From assembly GCF_024448985.1 (NCBI RefSeq), contig NZ_JAMOII010000003.1, positions 62,001 through 126,000 on the forward strand: a stretch of 64,000 bases of DNA. Direction: 5' to 3'. The translations under genes were made by a program, and so were the position numbers. The notes under the pieces were generated by a model, which saw nothing but the letters and a program-made list of their open reading frames with translations, had not been told where the DNA came from and ran no database searches. The stretch comes from Stutzerimonas stutzeri. GTDB lineage: Bacteria; Pseudomonadota; Gammaproteobacteria; Pseudomonadales; Pseudomonadaceae. Below are positions 35,200 to 42,889 of the stretch, one piece after another; the stretch's first letter is position 1, and each line of letters starts with the position of its first letter.

Positions 35200-36387
35200 A
35201 TGCCTTCTGAATCGCTCAATCATGATCATCTCAAGCGCGGGACCGCTGCTTATCGCCGCGCCACGCTGGCATTGTTTTGCGCCGGTTTCGCCACCTTCGC
35301 CATGCTTTATTGCGTGCAACCCTTATTGCCGTTGTTAGCGTTGCAGTTCTCCGTATCGGCTGCTGTTAGCAGTCTGGCGTTGTCCTTGACGACCTTGACG
35401 CTGGCGCTCTCCCTGTTGATCTCTGGAAGTCTGGCTGAAAGCTGGGGTCGCAAGCCGGTCATGGCGCTGGCACTGGCTTTGGCTTGCCTGCTTGGCATCG
35501 CCTGTGTATCGGTGGAATCCTGGACGCTGCTGCTCGTGCTGCGAGCATTGCTGGGGCTCGCTCTCAGCGGATTGCCGGCCTTGGCGATGGCTTATGTCGG
35601 TGAGGAGTTCGATCCCGAGTCGTTGCCCGCCGCGATGGGTTTGTATATCGGCGGGACCGCTCTGGGCGGTCTGCTGGGCAGATTGCTTTCGGGTCTGTTG
35701 AGCGACATCGGCGGTTGGCCTTTGGCGCTGGGCGGGATAGCGGGTCTAGGGCTGCTGGCGCTGGGATTGTTCATTTGGCTGCTGCCGACATCACGTCATT
35801 TCAAGCCACAGCCTTTATCGCCGCGCGCACTTCTCGACAACTTCGCTCGGCATCTGGGCAATCCGCTTCTGCGCAACCTGTTTCTGCAGGCTTTTTTGCT
35901 GATGGGCGGCTTCGTCGCGCTGTTCAATTACATCGGCTTCCGTCTGGCAGGGGCACCATTCAGCCTTTCGTCGACGGTGATTGGCTTGCTATTCATTGTG
36001 TATCTGGCGGGAATCTTCAGTGCGGGTTGGGCAGGGCGCCTGGTACCGCGGCTGGGTGCCAAGACGGTTCTTCAATTCGGCGTCGGGCTGATGCTGCTGG
36101 GTGTCGGCTTGTGCGCAACGCCCTGGCTGGTGGCGATCATTGTCGGCCTGGCACTGTTCACGCTCGGCTTTTTTGCCGCACACGCCGTCGCCAGCGGCCA
36201 AGTTGGCGTGCACGCTAAAGGTGCTAAGGCACAGGCATCGGCGCTTTACTTATGCGCCTATTACCTGGGCTCGAGCGTGGTAGGTTATGCGGCCGGTTAC
36301 GTCTGGGAGCATGCGGGCTGGCTGCCGCTGATGGCAGTGCTCGCTGCGTTGTTCGTCTTGGCCGCCTGGCGGGCAGGGCGGCTGTAA
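35200..36387 (+). CDS. MFS transporter (12-helix, exporter-like)
   Basis: 395 residues with about twelve hydrophobic helices. Motif A-like GSLAESWGRKPVM lies after helix 2, and the start MPSESLNHDHLKRGTAAYRR is cytoplasmic. The pattern (LYCVQPLLPLLALQFSVSAA early in the protein) is that of the YnfM/arabinose-efflux-like MFS group. Substrate unknown. TAGGAA precedes ATG 35200. It converges on the SprT gene with four bases between the stops. Confidence 0.87.
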   Translation: MPSESLNHDHLKRGTAAYRRATLALFCAGFATFAMLYCVQPLLPLLALQFSVSAAVSSLALSLTTLTLALSLLISGSLAESWGRKPVMALALALACLLGIACVSVESWTLLLVLRALLGLALSGLPALAMAYVGEEFDPESLPAAMGLYIGGTALGGLLGRLLSGLLSDIGGWPLALGGIAGLGLLALGLFIWLLPTSRHFKPQPLSPRALLDNFARHLGNPLLRNLFLQAFLLMGGFVALFNYIGFRLAGAPFSLSSTVIGLLFIVYLAGIFSAGWAGRLVPRLGAKTVLQFGVGLMLLGVGLCATPWLVAIIVGLALFTLGFFAAHAVASGQVGVHAKGAKAQASALYLCAYYLGSSVVGYAAGYVWEHAGWLPLMAVLAALFVLAAWRAGRL

Positions 36388-36391
36388 ACGG

Positions 36392-36886
36392 TCACTCGAC
36401 TCGTTGCTCGCCGCTGAATACCAGCGTGGCGCGGCAGCTGCGGCAGAAATAACGGCGGCCTTTGCGGACCAGCGAATGGCGCTGCGGCGTGAACGGAAAG
36501 TCCTGTTCGGGACAGGCGCAGCGATAGATAAAGCGGCTGACCTGGCGGCGGCTGACTTCATAGTTGTGGCAGCGATCAGGCGCCAGTTCGTACACCCCGC
36601 GCATGATCAATTGCCACTCTTCGCCATGCGGGCGAATACGACCACCAAACATTTGGTGTGCGATCAAATGCGCGACCTCGTGGGCCACGGTCTGCTTGAG
36701 AAAGTGTTCGCGATTTTCCTGGTACAGCTGCGGATTGAAGCGCAACAGATTCTGGTTCAGGTGTGCGACGCCTGCCTTTTGACCGCGCAATTTGAAGCTG
36801 ACTAGTGGGCGCTCGAAGCGCTTGTTGAAGAAGGCCTCGGCCTGCTGGTAGCAGGCCTCGACACGGGCATTGAGTCGCTTGGGCAT
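36392..36886 (-). CDS. SprT-family zinc metalloprotease-like protein
   Basis: 164 residues. The zincin motif HEVAH is in KQTVAHEVAHLIAHQMFGGR; a C-terminal zinc ribbon has CAC (YRCACPEQDF) and CRSC. These are the SprT-like domain features shared with eukaryotic Spartan proteases. The bacterial role (sprT) is not established. Stop codons of this gene and the MFS gene are almost adjacent; a downstream gene unit of Yip1 proteins lies to its right on the same strand. Confidence 0.88.
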   Translation of the reverse strand: MPKRLNARVEACYQQAEAFFNKRFERPLVSFKLRGQKAGVAHLNQNLLRFNPQLYQENREHFLKQTVAHEVAHLIAHQMFGGRIRPHGEEWQLIMRGVYELAPDRCHNYEVSRRQVSRFIYRCACPEQDFPFTPQRHSLVRKGRRYFCRSCRATLVFSGEQRVE

Positions 36887-36951
36887 CAGGAACTCCGACT
36901 GCAGAGCGCGGCATTATGCCAAAGCGCTAGGCCGAGGTGGTCGGCCCGCAT

Positions 36952-37653
36952 TTACTCGTTCGGACGTTCGTTGAATCGCCGCTCGTTGTCCACACCTCCC
37001 GGCGCTTCCTGTGGGCGGTTCTCTTCGAAGCCATAGCTCTGATTCTGTTCCACGGTGCGTTCGTAGTTCGGCTCGAGGAACTGCGACCAAAAAAGGATCA
37101 TCGACACCAATACGGTCACCAATACAAGCAACGCGACGCCCCATATCGTGCTGGCGTATAGAAAGCTCTGCGAGCTGCGCTGACGCATGAAAGCGGGCAG
37201 GCCGGTGAACAGCAAATACGTGGAGTAGATGCCGGCGATCAGTAGCACGATCGCGGCGAACCAGCGGTTCGGGTACAGCCCGGCCACTCCGGCCACCAAA
37301 AAGGGCGTAATGACGTAGGCGATGAAGCCGATGCACTGGTTCAGACTGGGCCGTACTTCAAAGGCCCTCGCCATCCAGCGGACAAAGAGGCCCATGATCA
37401 CGGTCCCGATGACAATGGTGACGTACAGCAGCAGACACAGCTGCAACGCACTGCCAAAGTCGAGCCTCACCCGCTCCGCCTCAACCAAAGTCCAGCCTAC
37501 GAGCGAGACCCCAATGAATAAGCACACGCTTGGGATCAGAGAAAGCACGAGCAAGTGCATCAGGTAATGCAGACCGTGCGCATCCTCCTTCTGGCGAATG
37601 GCTTCCCAGGCACGATCCGGCCGGGTGAATAAGCTGATGAATTCTGGGGTCAT
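36952..37653 (-). CDS. Yip1-family membrane protein 1
   Basis: 233 residues with about five transmembrane helices (LVLSLIPSVCLFIGVSLVGW; LLYVTIVIGTVIMGLFV; FIAYVITPFLVAGVAGLYP) and a charged C-terminal tail of about 45 residues ending RRFNERPNE. The Yip1 domain is known from Golgi proteins; bacterial members are uncharacterised. It is paralogous to the gene at 37810-38409 and shares its layout, 156 bases away. The tail is absent from the other copy. Confidence 0.82.
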   Translation of the reverse strand: MTPEFISLFTRPDRAWEAIRQKEDAHGLHYLMHLLVLSLIPSVCLFIGVSLVGWTLVEAERVRLDFGSALQLCLLLYVTIVIGTVIMGLFVRWMARAFEVRPSLNQCIGFIAYVITPFLVAGVAGLYPNRWFAAIVLLIAGIYSTYLLFTGLPAFMRQRSSQSFLYASTIWGVALLVLVTVLVSMILFWSQFLEPNYERTVEQNQSYGFEENRPQEAPGGVDNERRFNERPNE

Positions 37654-37770
37654 GGAGCCTCCTGATACCGTGCTTGAGCCGCTGTTGTAGATTTAGACGT
37701 CACAGCGGCGCAGGGATTCAGCAGACTTTGGCTTCATTCTGTCGCGCCTGCATGGTTCAGGCACGCAAAA

Positions 37771-37802
37771 GCTTCAAGTCCCATCCATCCGGGGCTTGAA
37801 GC
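37771..37802 (-). terminator. Intrinsic terminator between the two Yip1 genes
   Basis: GCTTCAAG (37771-37778) pairs with CTTGAAGC (37795-37802); TTTTG follows on the bottom strand. It directly follows the stop of the upstream Yip1 gene, so the two paralogues probably have separate transcripts. Confidence 0.55.
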
Positions 37803-37809
37803 TCGTCGC

Positions 37810-38409
37810 TTAGCGTACGTAGATCGGCCCGACGCCCATGCCCCACATGATCACCGAGAGCGCGATAATCGCCACCAGCACGACCAGCCCAACGGCCAGT
37901 ACCGAACTGGAGAATAGGAATCCCTCGTCAGTAGGGATATTCATGAACGTCGGCAAACCGACATAGAGAAGATAAGCCGTGTAGCAGATCGCTGCCGTGC
38001 CGACGATCATCCCGAGCCATATGTGGGGATAAAGAGCGGCCAGACCACCAACGAACAAGGGCGTTGCGGTGTAGGCGGCGAAGACGATGCATTGCACCAG
38101 GGTCGGGCTGGCATCGTAGGTGCGTGACATCCAATGTATGAATCCGCCCATCACTGCAACGCCCGCCAACATTGCCAGATAGGACAGAAGGGTGAGCAGC
38201 AACGCGCTGCTTTCGGTGAGTTTTACGGCATCCCCACCGCCGATGCTCCAACCCACCTGGGTGGTACCAATGAAAGCGGAAATAGCCGGTATCGCTGCCA
38301 AGACCGCCACTTCTCCGAGATGTAGATGTCCGACTTCGCGTTCTTCTCCAGTGATTTCCTGCCATTCCTGACCTGGGTGAGCAAATAATCCCCAAACGTG
38401 ATTGATCAT
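37810..38409 (-). CDS. Yip1-family membrane protein 2
   Basis: 199 residues, five predicted helices, same order of features as the neighbouring paralogue: an amphipathic start (MINHVWGLFAHPGQEWQEIT), AFIGTTQVGWSIGGGDAVKL, VMGGFIHWMSRTYDASPTLV, FAAYTATPLFVGGLAALYPH. ATG 38409 is preferred because the family begins with this amphipathic segment; GGAGA precedes it. Function unknown. Confidence 0.82.
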   Translation of the reverse strand: MINHVWGLFAHPGQEWQEITGEEREVGHLHLGEVAVLAAIPAISAFIGTTQVGWSIGGGDAVKLTESSALLLTLLSYLAMLAGVAVMGGFIHWMSRTYDASPTLVQCIVFAAYTATPLFVGGLAALYPHIWLGMIVGTAAICYTAYLLYVGLPTFMNIPTDEGFLFSSSVLAVGLVVLVAIIALSVIMWGMGVGPIYVR

Positions 38410-38546
38410 GCCAGCGTCTCCTCGGTTTTGGAGGGTCGCTTCGCCTGGCGTGCCGTCAGTTGGACGGGCGTGCGACCTTAAGTCGCAGTATAGGAATTTG
38501 GCGGTACGGCGCATCCGACTGGTTAGAGCGTTTGGGAGCTATGCGC

Positions 38547-39176
38547 TCAATGGTAATAGCGTTGCAGTATTTCCATCGCCAGATTGATTGACTGAATGCG
38601 TGTCGTGCTTCCTCCACGGTCCGGATGATGAATGCTCACCAGCTGGCGATAGCGCCGTTTGATTGCATGCAGCGTCAGCGAGGCGCTTTCCTGATCCAGC
38701 TCAAACAACTCGAGCGCCGCCTGCTTCTGCTCCGGATCCCAGGCTTCGCTCCGCTCACCGAGGTGGTCCCCACGCATCCGCGACCAGAAACTCGCCAGCA
38801 GGCGTTCCACCTCTTCCTCGTCGGTGTCACGCAGATTGGTCAAGTCCAGGTAGTACTCGCGCAGCGGGTCGTTCTCGACGACACCGGCGATCCCTGGCAT
38901 GTAAGGCTGAAGCTGGACACACAATGGTGAAATCTGAAGGTTGTGGCGGTTCTCGCCCCAAAGCTGGTCGCGCAGACGGTACAGCGCGTTGAAAACGAGG
39001 AAATGCGTACGGAACAGTACCAGCTTGTCGAGTAGCGGCAGGTTGGGGATATGCGTGCTGTGACGGGCCTTTAGCTGCTGGATCAGCTGGTATTCGCTGC
39101 AGCCCTCCGGCTGTTCGCATAGCAGCACGAAAATCTGCTCGGCCAGCTCCATCTCGGGTTGGAAGTCGTCGGTCAT
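38547..39176 (-). CDS. DnaJ-related protein (N-terminal DNAJ_related domain, C-terminal J domain)
   Basis: 209 residues. The N-terminal 140 residues form the DNAJ_related domain (LAEQIFVLLCEQPEGCSEYQ; LRDTDEEEVERLLASFWSRM). The C-terminal 55 residues are a compact J domain with the Hsp70-stimulating HPD in YRQLVSIHHPDRGGSTTRIQ. Putative DnaK co-chaperone; client unknown. It is divergent from ttcA. Confidence 0.88.
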   Translation of the reverse strand: MTDDFQPEMELAEQIFVLLCEQPEGCSEYQLIQQLKARHSTHIPNLPLLDKLVLFRTHFLVFNALYRLRDQLWGENRHNLQISPLCVQLQPYMPGIAGVVENDPLREYYLDLTNLRDTDEEEVERLLASFWSRMRGDHLGERSEAWDPEQKQAALELFELDQESASLTLHAIKRRYRQLVSIHHPDRGGSTTRIQSINLAMEILQRYYH

Positions 39177-39285
39177 GCAGGCAAGCCTAGCAGCCAGTAG
39201 TGCGAATCGTTGGATGGATGGGGTGGGGCGCGCCGCACTTTGCGCGTAAAATGCGCGCCTTTTCGCATTCCACCGGACTCCTCAC

Positions 39286-40110
39286 ATGGGCAACCTTTCG
39301 GTCAACCAGAACAAACTGCAAAAACGCCTGCGCCGTCTCGCCGGCGAGGCCGTTACGGATTTCAACATGATCGAGGATGGCGACAAGGTCATGGTCTGCC
39401 TGTCCGGCGGCAAGGACAGCTACACCATGCTCGATGTGCTGCTGTATCTGCAGAAGGTCGCGCCGATCCGCTTCGAAATCGTCGCCGTGAACATGGACCA
39501 GAAGCAACCGGGCTTTCCCGAGCACGTTTTGCCCGAGTACCTGAAGTCCATTGGCGTCGAGTATCACATCGTCGAGAAGGACACCTACTCGGTGGTCAAG
39601 GAGAAGATTCCGGAAGGCAAGACCACTTGCTCGCTGTGCTCACGCCTGCGTCGCGGCACGCTCTATACGTTCGCCGACGAGATCGGCGCGACCAAGATGG
39701 CGCTCGGTCACCACCGCGACGACATCCTGGAAACCTTCTTCCTCAACATGTTCTACGGCGGCACGCTCAAAGCCATGCCACCTAAGCTGCTCTCCGATGA
39801 TGGTCGCAACGTGGTGATTCGCCCGTTGGCTTATTGCAGCGAGGCGGATATCGAAGCCTATTCGCAGATGAAGGAGTTCCCGATCATCCCGTGCAACCTG
39901 TGCGGCTCGCAGGAAAACCTGCAGCGCCAGGTGGTCAAGGAGATGCTGCAGGAGTGGGAACGCAAGTCGCCGGGCCGCGTCGAGATTATGTTCCGCGCCT
40001 TGCAGAACGTCGTGCCTTCGCAACTGGCCGATCGCAACCTGTTCGATTTCACCAGCCTGCGCATCGACGACAGTGCCACGCCACGCTTTCTCGATGTGAT
40101 GAGCCTGTAA
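39286..40110 (+). CDS. ttcA: tRNA 2-thiocytidine synthetase TtcA
   Basis: 274 residues. PP-loop ATP pyrophosphatase motif [12 protein letters not shown]; the cluster cysteines are in [12 protein letters not shown] and [12 protein letters not shown]. TtcA uses an Fe-S cluster to make 2-thiocytidine at position 32 of certain tRNAs. Full length and alone in its unit. Confidence 0.96.
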   Translation: MGNLSVNQNKLQKRLRRLAGEAVTDFNMIEDGDKVMVCLSGGKDSYTMLDVLLYLQKVAPIRFEIVAVNMDQKQPGFPEHVLPEYLKSIGVEYHIVEKDTYSVVKEKIPEGKTTCSLCSRLRRGTLYTFADEIGATKMALGHHRDDILETFFLNMFYGGTLKAMPPKLLSDDGRNVVIRPLAYCSEADIEAYSQMKEFPIIPCNLCGSQENLQRQVVKEMLQEWERKSPGRVEIMFRALQNVVPSQLADRNLFDFTSLRIDDSATPRFLDVMSL

Positions 40111-40153
40111 AGAGCAGCGATAAGCTTTGAGCCATAAGCTGGAAGGCTCTAAC

Positions 40154-40281
40154 TGGTGGGCTGAAGCCCACCCTACGGGTAAGCAAAAAAAACTGGGCGC
40201 CGGGCAATCTGTAGGGTGGGTCGGGCGGCGCTCCGCTTCAGCCCACCACAGCGCGGGTGAGCTGAACGCGGGTGAGCTGAA
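40154..40281. repeat. Nested palindromic repeat with a short tandem tail
   Basis: Outer arms TGGTGGGCTGAAGC (40154-40167) and GCTTCAGCCCACCA (40235-40248); inner arms CCCACCCTAC (40167-40176) and GTAGGGTGGG (40211-40220). It is followed by two copies of GCGGGTGAGCTGAA at 15-base spacing (40253-40281). It lies between ttcA and the DAHP synthase leader. Confidence 0.8.
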
Positions 40282-40362
40282 AAAGGAAGCCATCCGGCCT
40301 ACCCAACGAGCTTGCGGCGTGCAGCTTGCAGCAGTAAGGTAAGCGCCATTCAGGAGTTTGAT

Positions 40363-40491
40363 ATGTCCCTCAGCCTCGCTTCCCTTTCCTTCGTAAACGC
40401 CGGTGCCGCGCGCGCCGCGCAGTTGCGTGGCCAAGTGATAGCGGCTGATGGTTATCACTTTGGGTATTGGTTTAGCTATAAGCGCGCCTGA
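40363..40491 (+). CDS. Aromatic-rich leader peptide 1 before DAHP synthase
   Basis: 42 codons, ATG 40363 to TGA 40491, with CAGGAG at 40351-40356 six bases before the start. The product begins MSLSLASLSFVNAGAARAAQ and ends YHFGYWFSYKRA. Six of nine residues 31-39 are aromatic (Tyr31, Phe33, Tyr35, Trp36, Phe37, Tyr39), encoded by TAT, TTT and TGG although the genome prefers C-ending codons. A 13-bp intrinsic terminator starts 49 bases after the stop. This is the layout of a transcription-attenuation leader in which ribosome stalling at aromatic codons would prevent termination. Attenuation is inferred. Confidence 0.75.
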   Translation: MSLSLASLSFVNAGAARAAQLRGQVIAADGYHFGYWFSYKRA

Positions 40492-40540
40492 TACCCCACG
40501 GGCGCCCTAACAAGCAGGGTCGCCACCAGACAGTTTTCGA

Positions 40541-40580
40541 AACCCCCGGTCGGCCACCCGACCGGGGGTTTTGTTTTTTC
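40541..40580 (+). terminator. Attenuator-type intrinsic terminator in the DAHP synthase leader
   Basis: AACCCCCGGTCGG (40541-40553) pairs perfectly with CCGACCGGGGGTT (40558-40570) around loop CCAC; TTGTTTTTTCC follows. A second, weaker stem GGCGCCCT/AGGGTCGCC lies just upstream (about 40500-40523), between the leader stop and the terminator, and could take part in alternative folding. Confidence 0.88.
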
Positions 40581-40615
40581 CGGCCCGAAAGGCCACACGC
40601 ACTGAGGACAACACC

Positions 40616-40717
40616 ATGCACAGCTACCGCAACGAATACCGCACTTACCGCTATGACTGGCGATTTAGCCGCTTCCCCGACGCCGCTTCGACACCAATAG
40701 ACCGAACACTTCGCTAG
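40616..40717 (+). CDS. Aromatic-rich leader peptide 2 before DAHP synthase
   Basis: 33 codons, ATG 40616 to TAG 40717, with GAGGA at 40604-40608 seven bases upstream. The product starts MHSYRNEYRTYRYDWRFSRF: Tyr4, Tyr8, Tyr11, Tyr13, Trp15, Phe17 and Phe20 alternate with arginines. The stop lies at the foot of a hairpin (40719-40745) that ends one base before the ribosome site of the DAHP synthase gene. It could couple translation of that gene to aromatic amino acid supply. Translation of this frame is inferred from its ribosome site and composition. Confidence 0.65.
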   Translation: MHSYRNEYRTYRYDWRFSRFPDAASTPIDRTLR

Positions 40718-40718
40718 C

Positions 40719-40745
40719 GCCGACGCGGCACAAAGCCGCGCCGGC
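40719..40745 (+). promoter_or_regulatory. Hairpin directly upstream of the DAHP synthase ribosome site
   Basis: GCCG-A-CGCGGC pairs with GCCGCG-C-CGGC around ACAAA: ten pairs and one mismatch, no T-tract. AAAGGA (40747-40752) follows at once. It may shape access to the ribosome site in response to translation of leader 2. Confidence 0.45.
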
Positions 40746-40762
40746 CAAAGGACCGCCAGCTC

Positions 40763-41833
40763 ATGAATGCACCGATTTCCGCTCAGCTCTCTAACGCCAA
40801 CCCGGTCTCCAGCCCAGCCAGACGCAGCGCTCACCCGTTGCCCAGCCCCGCCTTGTTGCGTCAGCGCCTGCCGCTCAGTGCAGCGCTCGCCGAACGCGTC
40901 CATAAAGACCGCAACGCCATTTGCGCCGTGCTCGATGGCAGCGACCCGCGCTTGCTTGTAGTGGTCGGACCTTGCTCGCTGCACGACCCTGTATCTGCTC
41001 GTGAATATGCCGAACGCCTCGCTGGCCTGGCACCTCAGGTCGACGACCAGTTGCTGTTGGTGATGCGTGCCTACGTCGAGAAGCCACGAACTACGGTCGG
41101 CTGGAAAGGCCTGGTCTACGATCCCCATCTGGATGGCGGCGGCGATATGGCCGAAGGCTTGCGCCTGTCGCGGCGACTGATGTTGGACATTATCGAGACC
41201 GGGTTGCCGATCGCCACCGAGCTGCTGCAGCCGCTGGCCGCGGGATACTTCGACGACCTGCTTGGCTGGGCTGCCATTGGCGCACGCACCAGCGAATCGC
41301 AAATTCATCGCGAACTGGTGAGTGGGCTCGACCTGCCCGTGGGCTTCAAGAACGGCACCGATGGCAGCCTGGATATCGCCTGCGACGCCATGCGCTCGGC
41401 CGCCCACCCGCATCGGCATTTCGGTATCGATGACCTCGGGCAACCAGCGCTGCTGCAAACCCACGGAAATCCAGACACCCATTTGGTGCTGCGTGGCGGA
41501 CACGCTGGCCCGAACTACGACGAAAAGAGTGTCGCCGTGGCTCGTGAGACGCTGCAGCGCCAGGGCATAGCGCCGCGGATTATGGTCGATTGCAGTCACG
41601 CCAACAGTGGCAAGAATCCGCTGCGCCAGCCCGCGGTGCTGAATGCGGTTATCGACCAGCGTCTGGCCGGCGATTCGAGCTTGCGTGGCGTGATGCTCGA
41701 GAGCCACCTGTTCGACGGCTGCCAGTCGTTATCCAGCGAGCTGCGCTATGGCGTTTCGATCACGGATGGCTGTCTGGGCTGGACGGAAACCGAGCGGATG
41801 TTGCGCGACGCGGCCGAACGTCTGCGGGATTGA
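40763..41833 (+). CDS. 3-deoxy-7-phosphoheptulonate (DAHP) synthase, class I
   Basis: 356 residues of the AroF/AroG/AroH type: VVVGPCSLHDPVSAREYAER, VMRAYVEKPRTTVGWKGLVY, WAAIGARTSESQIHRELVSG, GFKNGTDGS and the metal site in IMVDCSHANSGKNP. It joins phosphoenolpyruvate and erythrose-4-phosphate, the first step toward Phe, Tyr and Trp. Which amino acid inhibits it cannot be told by eye. AAAGGA precedes ATG 40763. The two leader peptides and the terminator upstream suggest control of this gene by aromatic amino acid supply. Confidence 0.95.
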   Translation: MNAPISAQLSNANPVSSPARRSAHPLPSPALLRQRLPLSAALAERVHKDRNAICAVLDGSDPRLLVVVGPCSLHDPVSAREYAERLAGLAPQVDDQLLLVMRAYVEKPRTTVGWKGLVYDPHLDGGGDMAEGLRLSRRLMLDIIETGLPIATELLQPLAAGYFDDLLGWAAIGARTSESQIHRELVSGLDLPVGFKNGTDGSLDIACDAMRSAAHPHRHFGIDDLGQPALLQTHGNPDTHLVLRGGHAGPNYDEKSVAVARETLQRQGIAPRIMVDCSHANSGKNPLRQPAVLNAVIDQRLAGDSSLRGVMLESHLFDGCQSLSSELRYGVSITDGCLGWTETERMLRDAAERLRD

Positions 41834-41843
41834 GGGCAGACCA

Positions 41844-41930
41844 TAGGGCGGATGACGGATTACGCCTTTGGATCGTCGGGGGTACGCCTCGAACAGTCGG
41901 ATTTCGCCTTCGGCTAATCCAACCTACAAA
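41844..41930. repeat. Degenerate TAGGGCGGAT...AATCC..CCTAC repeat
   Basis: TAGGGCGGATGACGGATTACGC at the left and CGCCTTCGGCTAATCC-AACCTAC at the right are imperfect inverted copies of each other. The type resembles the element at 49782-49851 (TAGGGTGGATGACG). It fills much of the 298-bp gap between the DAHP synthase gene and the Tag-like gene; the rest shows no gene. Confidence 0.55.
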
Positions 41931-42131
41931 AGCTGAGACCATGCAGTTGTAGGATGGAATCGCCGGAGGGCTTCCGCCGTTTACCGAACGTTTGCTACAG
42001 GTAAATCCAGTGTGGCGGCTGTCAGCAAAATCAGCAGCCCCGGCTGTGCTTTTACCTTGCAGCTCGTGGCTTGCGGCCTGTGGCTGCTATCGGCAACCTG
42101 TGACACTGCCGTTTTTGGACCGTAAGAACCC

Positions 42132-42803
42132 ATGCATGACTACAAATGGCTGCACGAATACTGTCTCAATCGTTTCGGCTCAGCCGCCGCGCTGGAAAGC
42201 CGGCTGCCCCGGCCGAGCAGTCCCGATGAGCTGCGTGCTATTGCGGATGATCGCTACCTGTCGCTGATCAGCCTGCGAATCTTTCGCGCCGGTCTCAAGC
42301 ACAGCCTGGTGGATGCCAAGTGGCCGGCCTTCGAAGAGGTGTTCTTCCGCTTCGATCCGGAAAAGCTGGTGCTCATGGGCGGCGAGCACATTGAGCGGCT
42401 GATGCAGGATGCGCGAATCATTCGTCACCTTGGCAAGCTCAAGAGCGTGCCGCGCAATGCTCAGTTCGTCCTCGACGTGGCGAAGGAGCACCGCAGCTTC
42501 GGCAACTTCATCGCCGATTGGCCAGCGTCCGATATCGTCAGCCTGTGGCGTTACCTGGCCAAGCACGGCACTCAGCTTGGCGGCTTGTCCGCGCCACGTC
42601 TGTTGCGCATGGCCGGCAAGGACACCTTCATTCCCAGCAATGACGTGGTGGCCGCGCTGAAGGCACAAAAGGTGGTCGACAAAGTGCCGAGCAGCCAACG
42701 CGACCAGGCGGCGGTGCAGGCCGTGTTCAACCGGTGGCATGACGAGAGCGGCCGGCCCATGTGTCAGCTGTCGGCTATGCTGGCGTTTACCGTTAACCAC
42801 TGA
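42132..42803 (+). CDS. DNA-3-methyladenine glycosylase I (Tag)-like protein
   Basis: 223 residues of the adenine glycosylase (PF03352-type) family: DDRYLSLISLRIFRAGLKHS, VDAKWPAFEEVFFRFDPEKL, RLMQDARIIRHLGKLKSVPR. These are the positions of the Tag helix-hairpin-helix and substrate pocket. Tag removes 3-methyladenine from alkylated DNA. The sequence is divergent from E. coli Tag at the N-terminus, where the zinc-binding Cys/His of the classical enzyme are not obvious, so activity is less certain than the family call. Confidence 0.8.
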   Translation: MHDYKWLHEYCLNRFGSAAALESRLPRPSSPDELRAIADDRYLSLISLRIFRAGLKHSLVDAKWPAFEEVFFRFDPEKLVLMGGEHIERLMQDARIIRHLGKLKSVPRNAQFVLDVAKEHRSFGNFIADWPASDIVSLWRYLAKHGTQLGGLSAPRLLRMAGKDTFIPSNDVVAALKAQKVVDKVPSSQRDQAAVQAVFNRWHDESGRPMCQLSAMLAFTVNH

Positions 42804-42889
42804 AATCGCTGCAACGGGCGTCGAGGTGCTTTGAGTAGATTCATTGGCTGTCACGCGTGCCAGCTCAGGCTATATAGAGGAGGCTAGAA

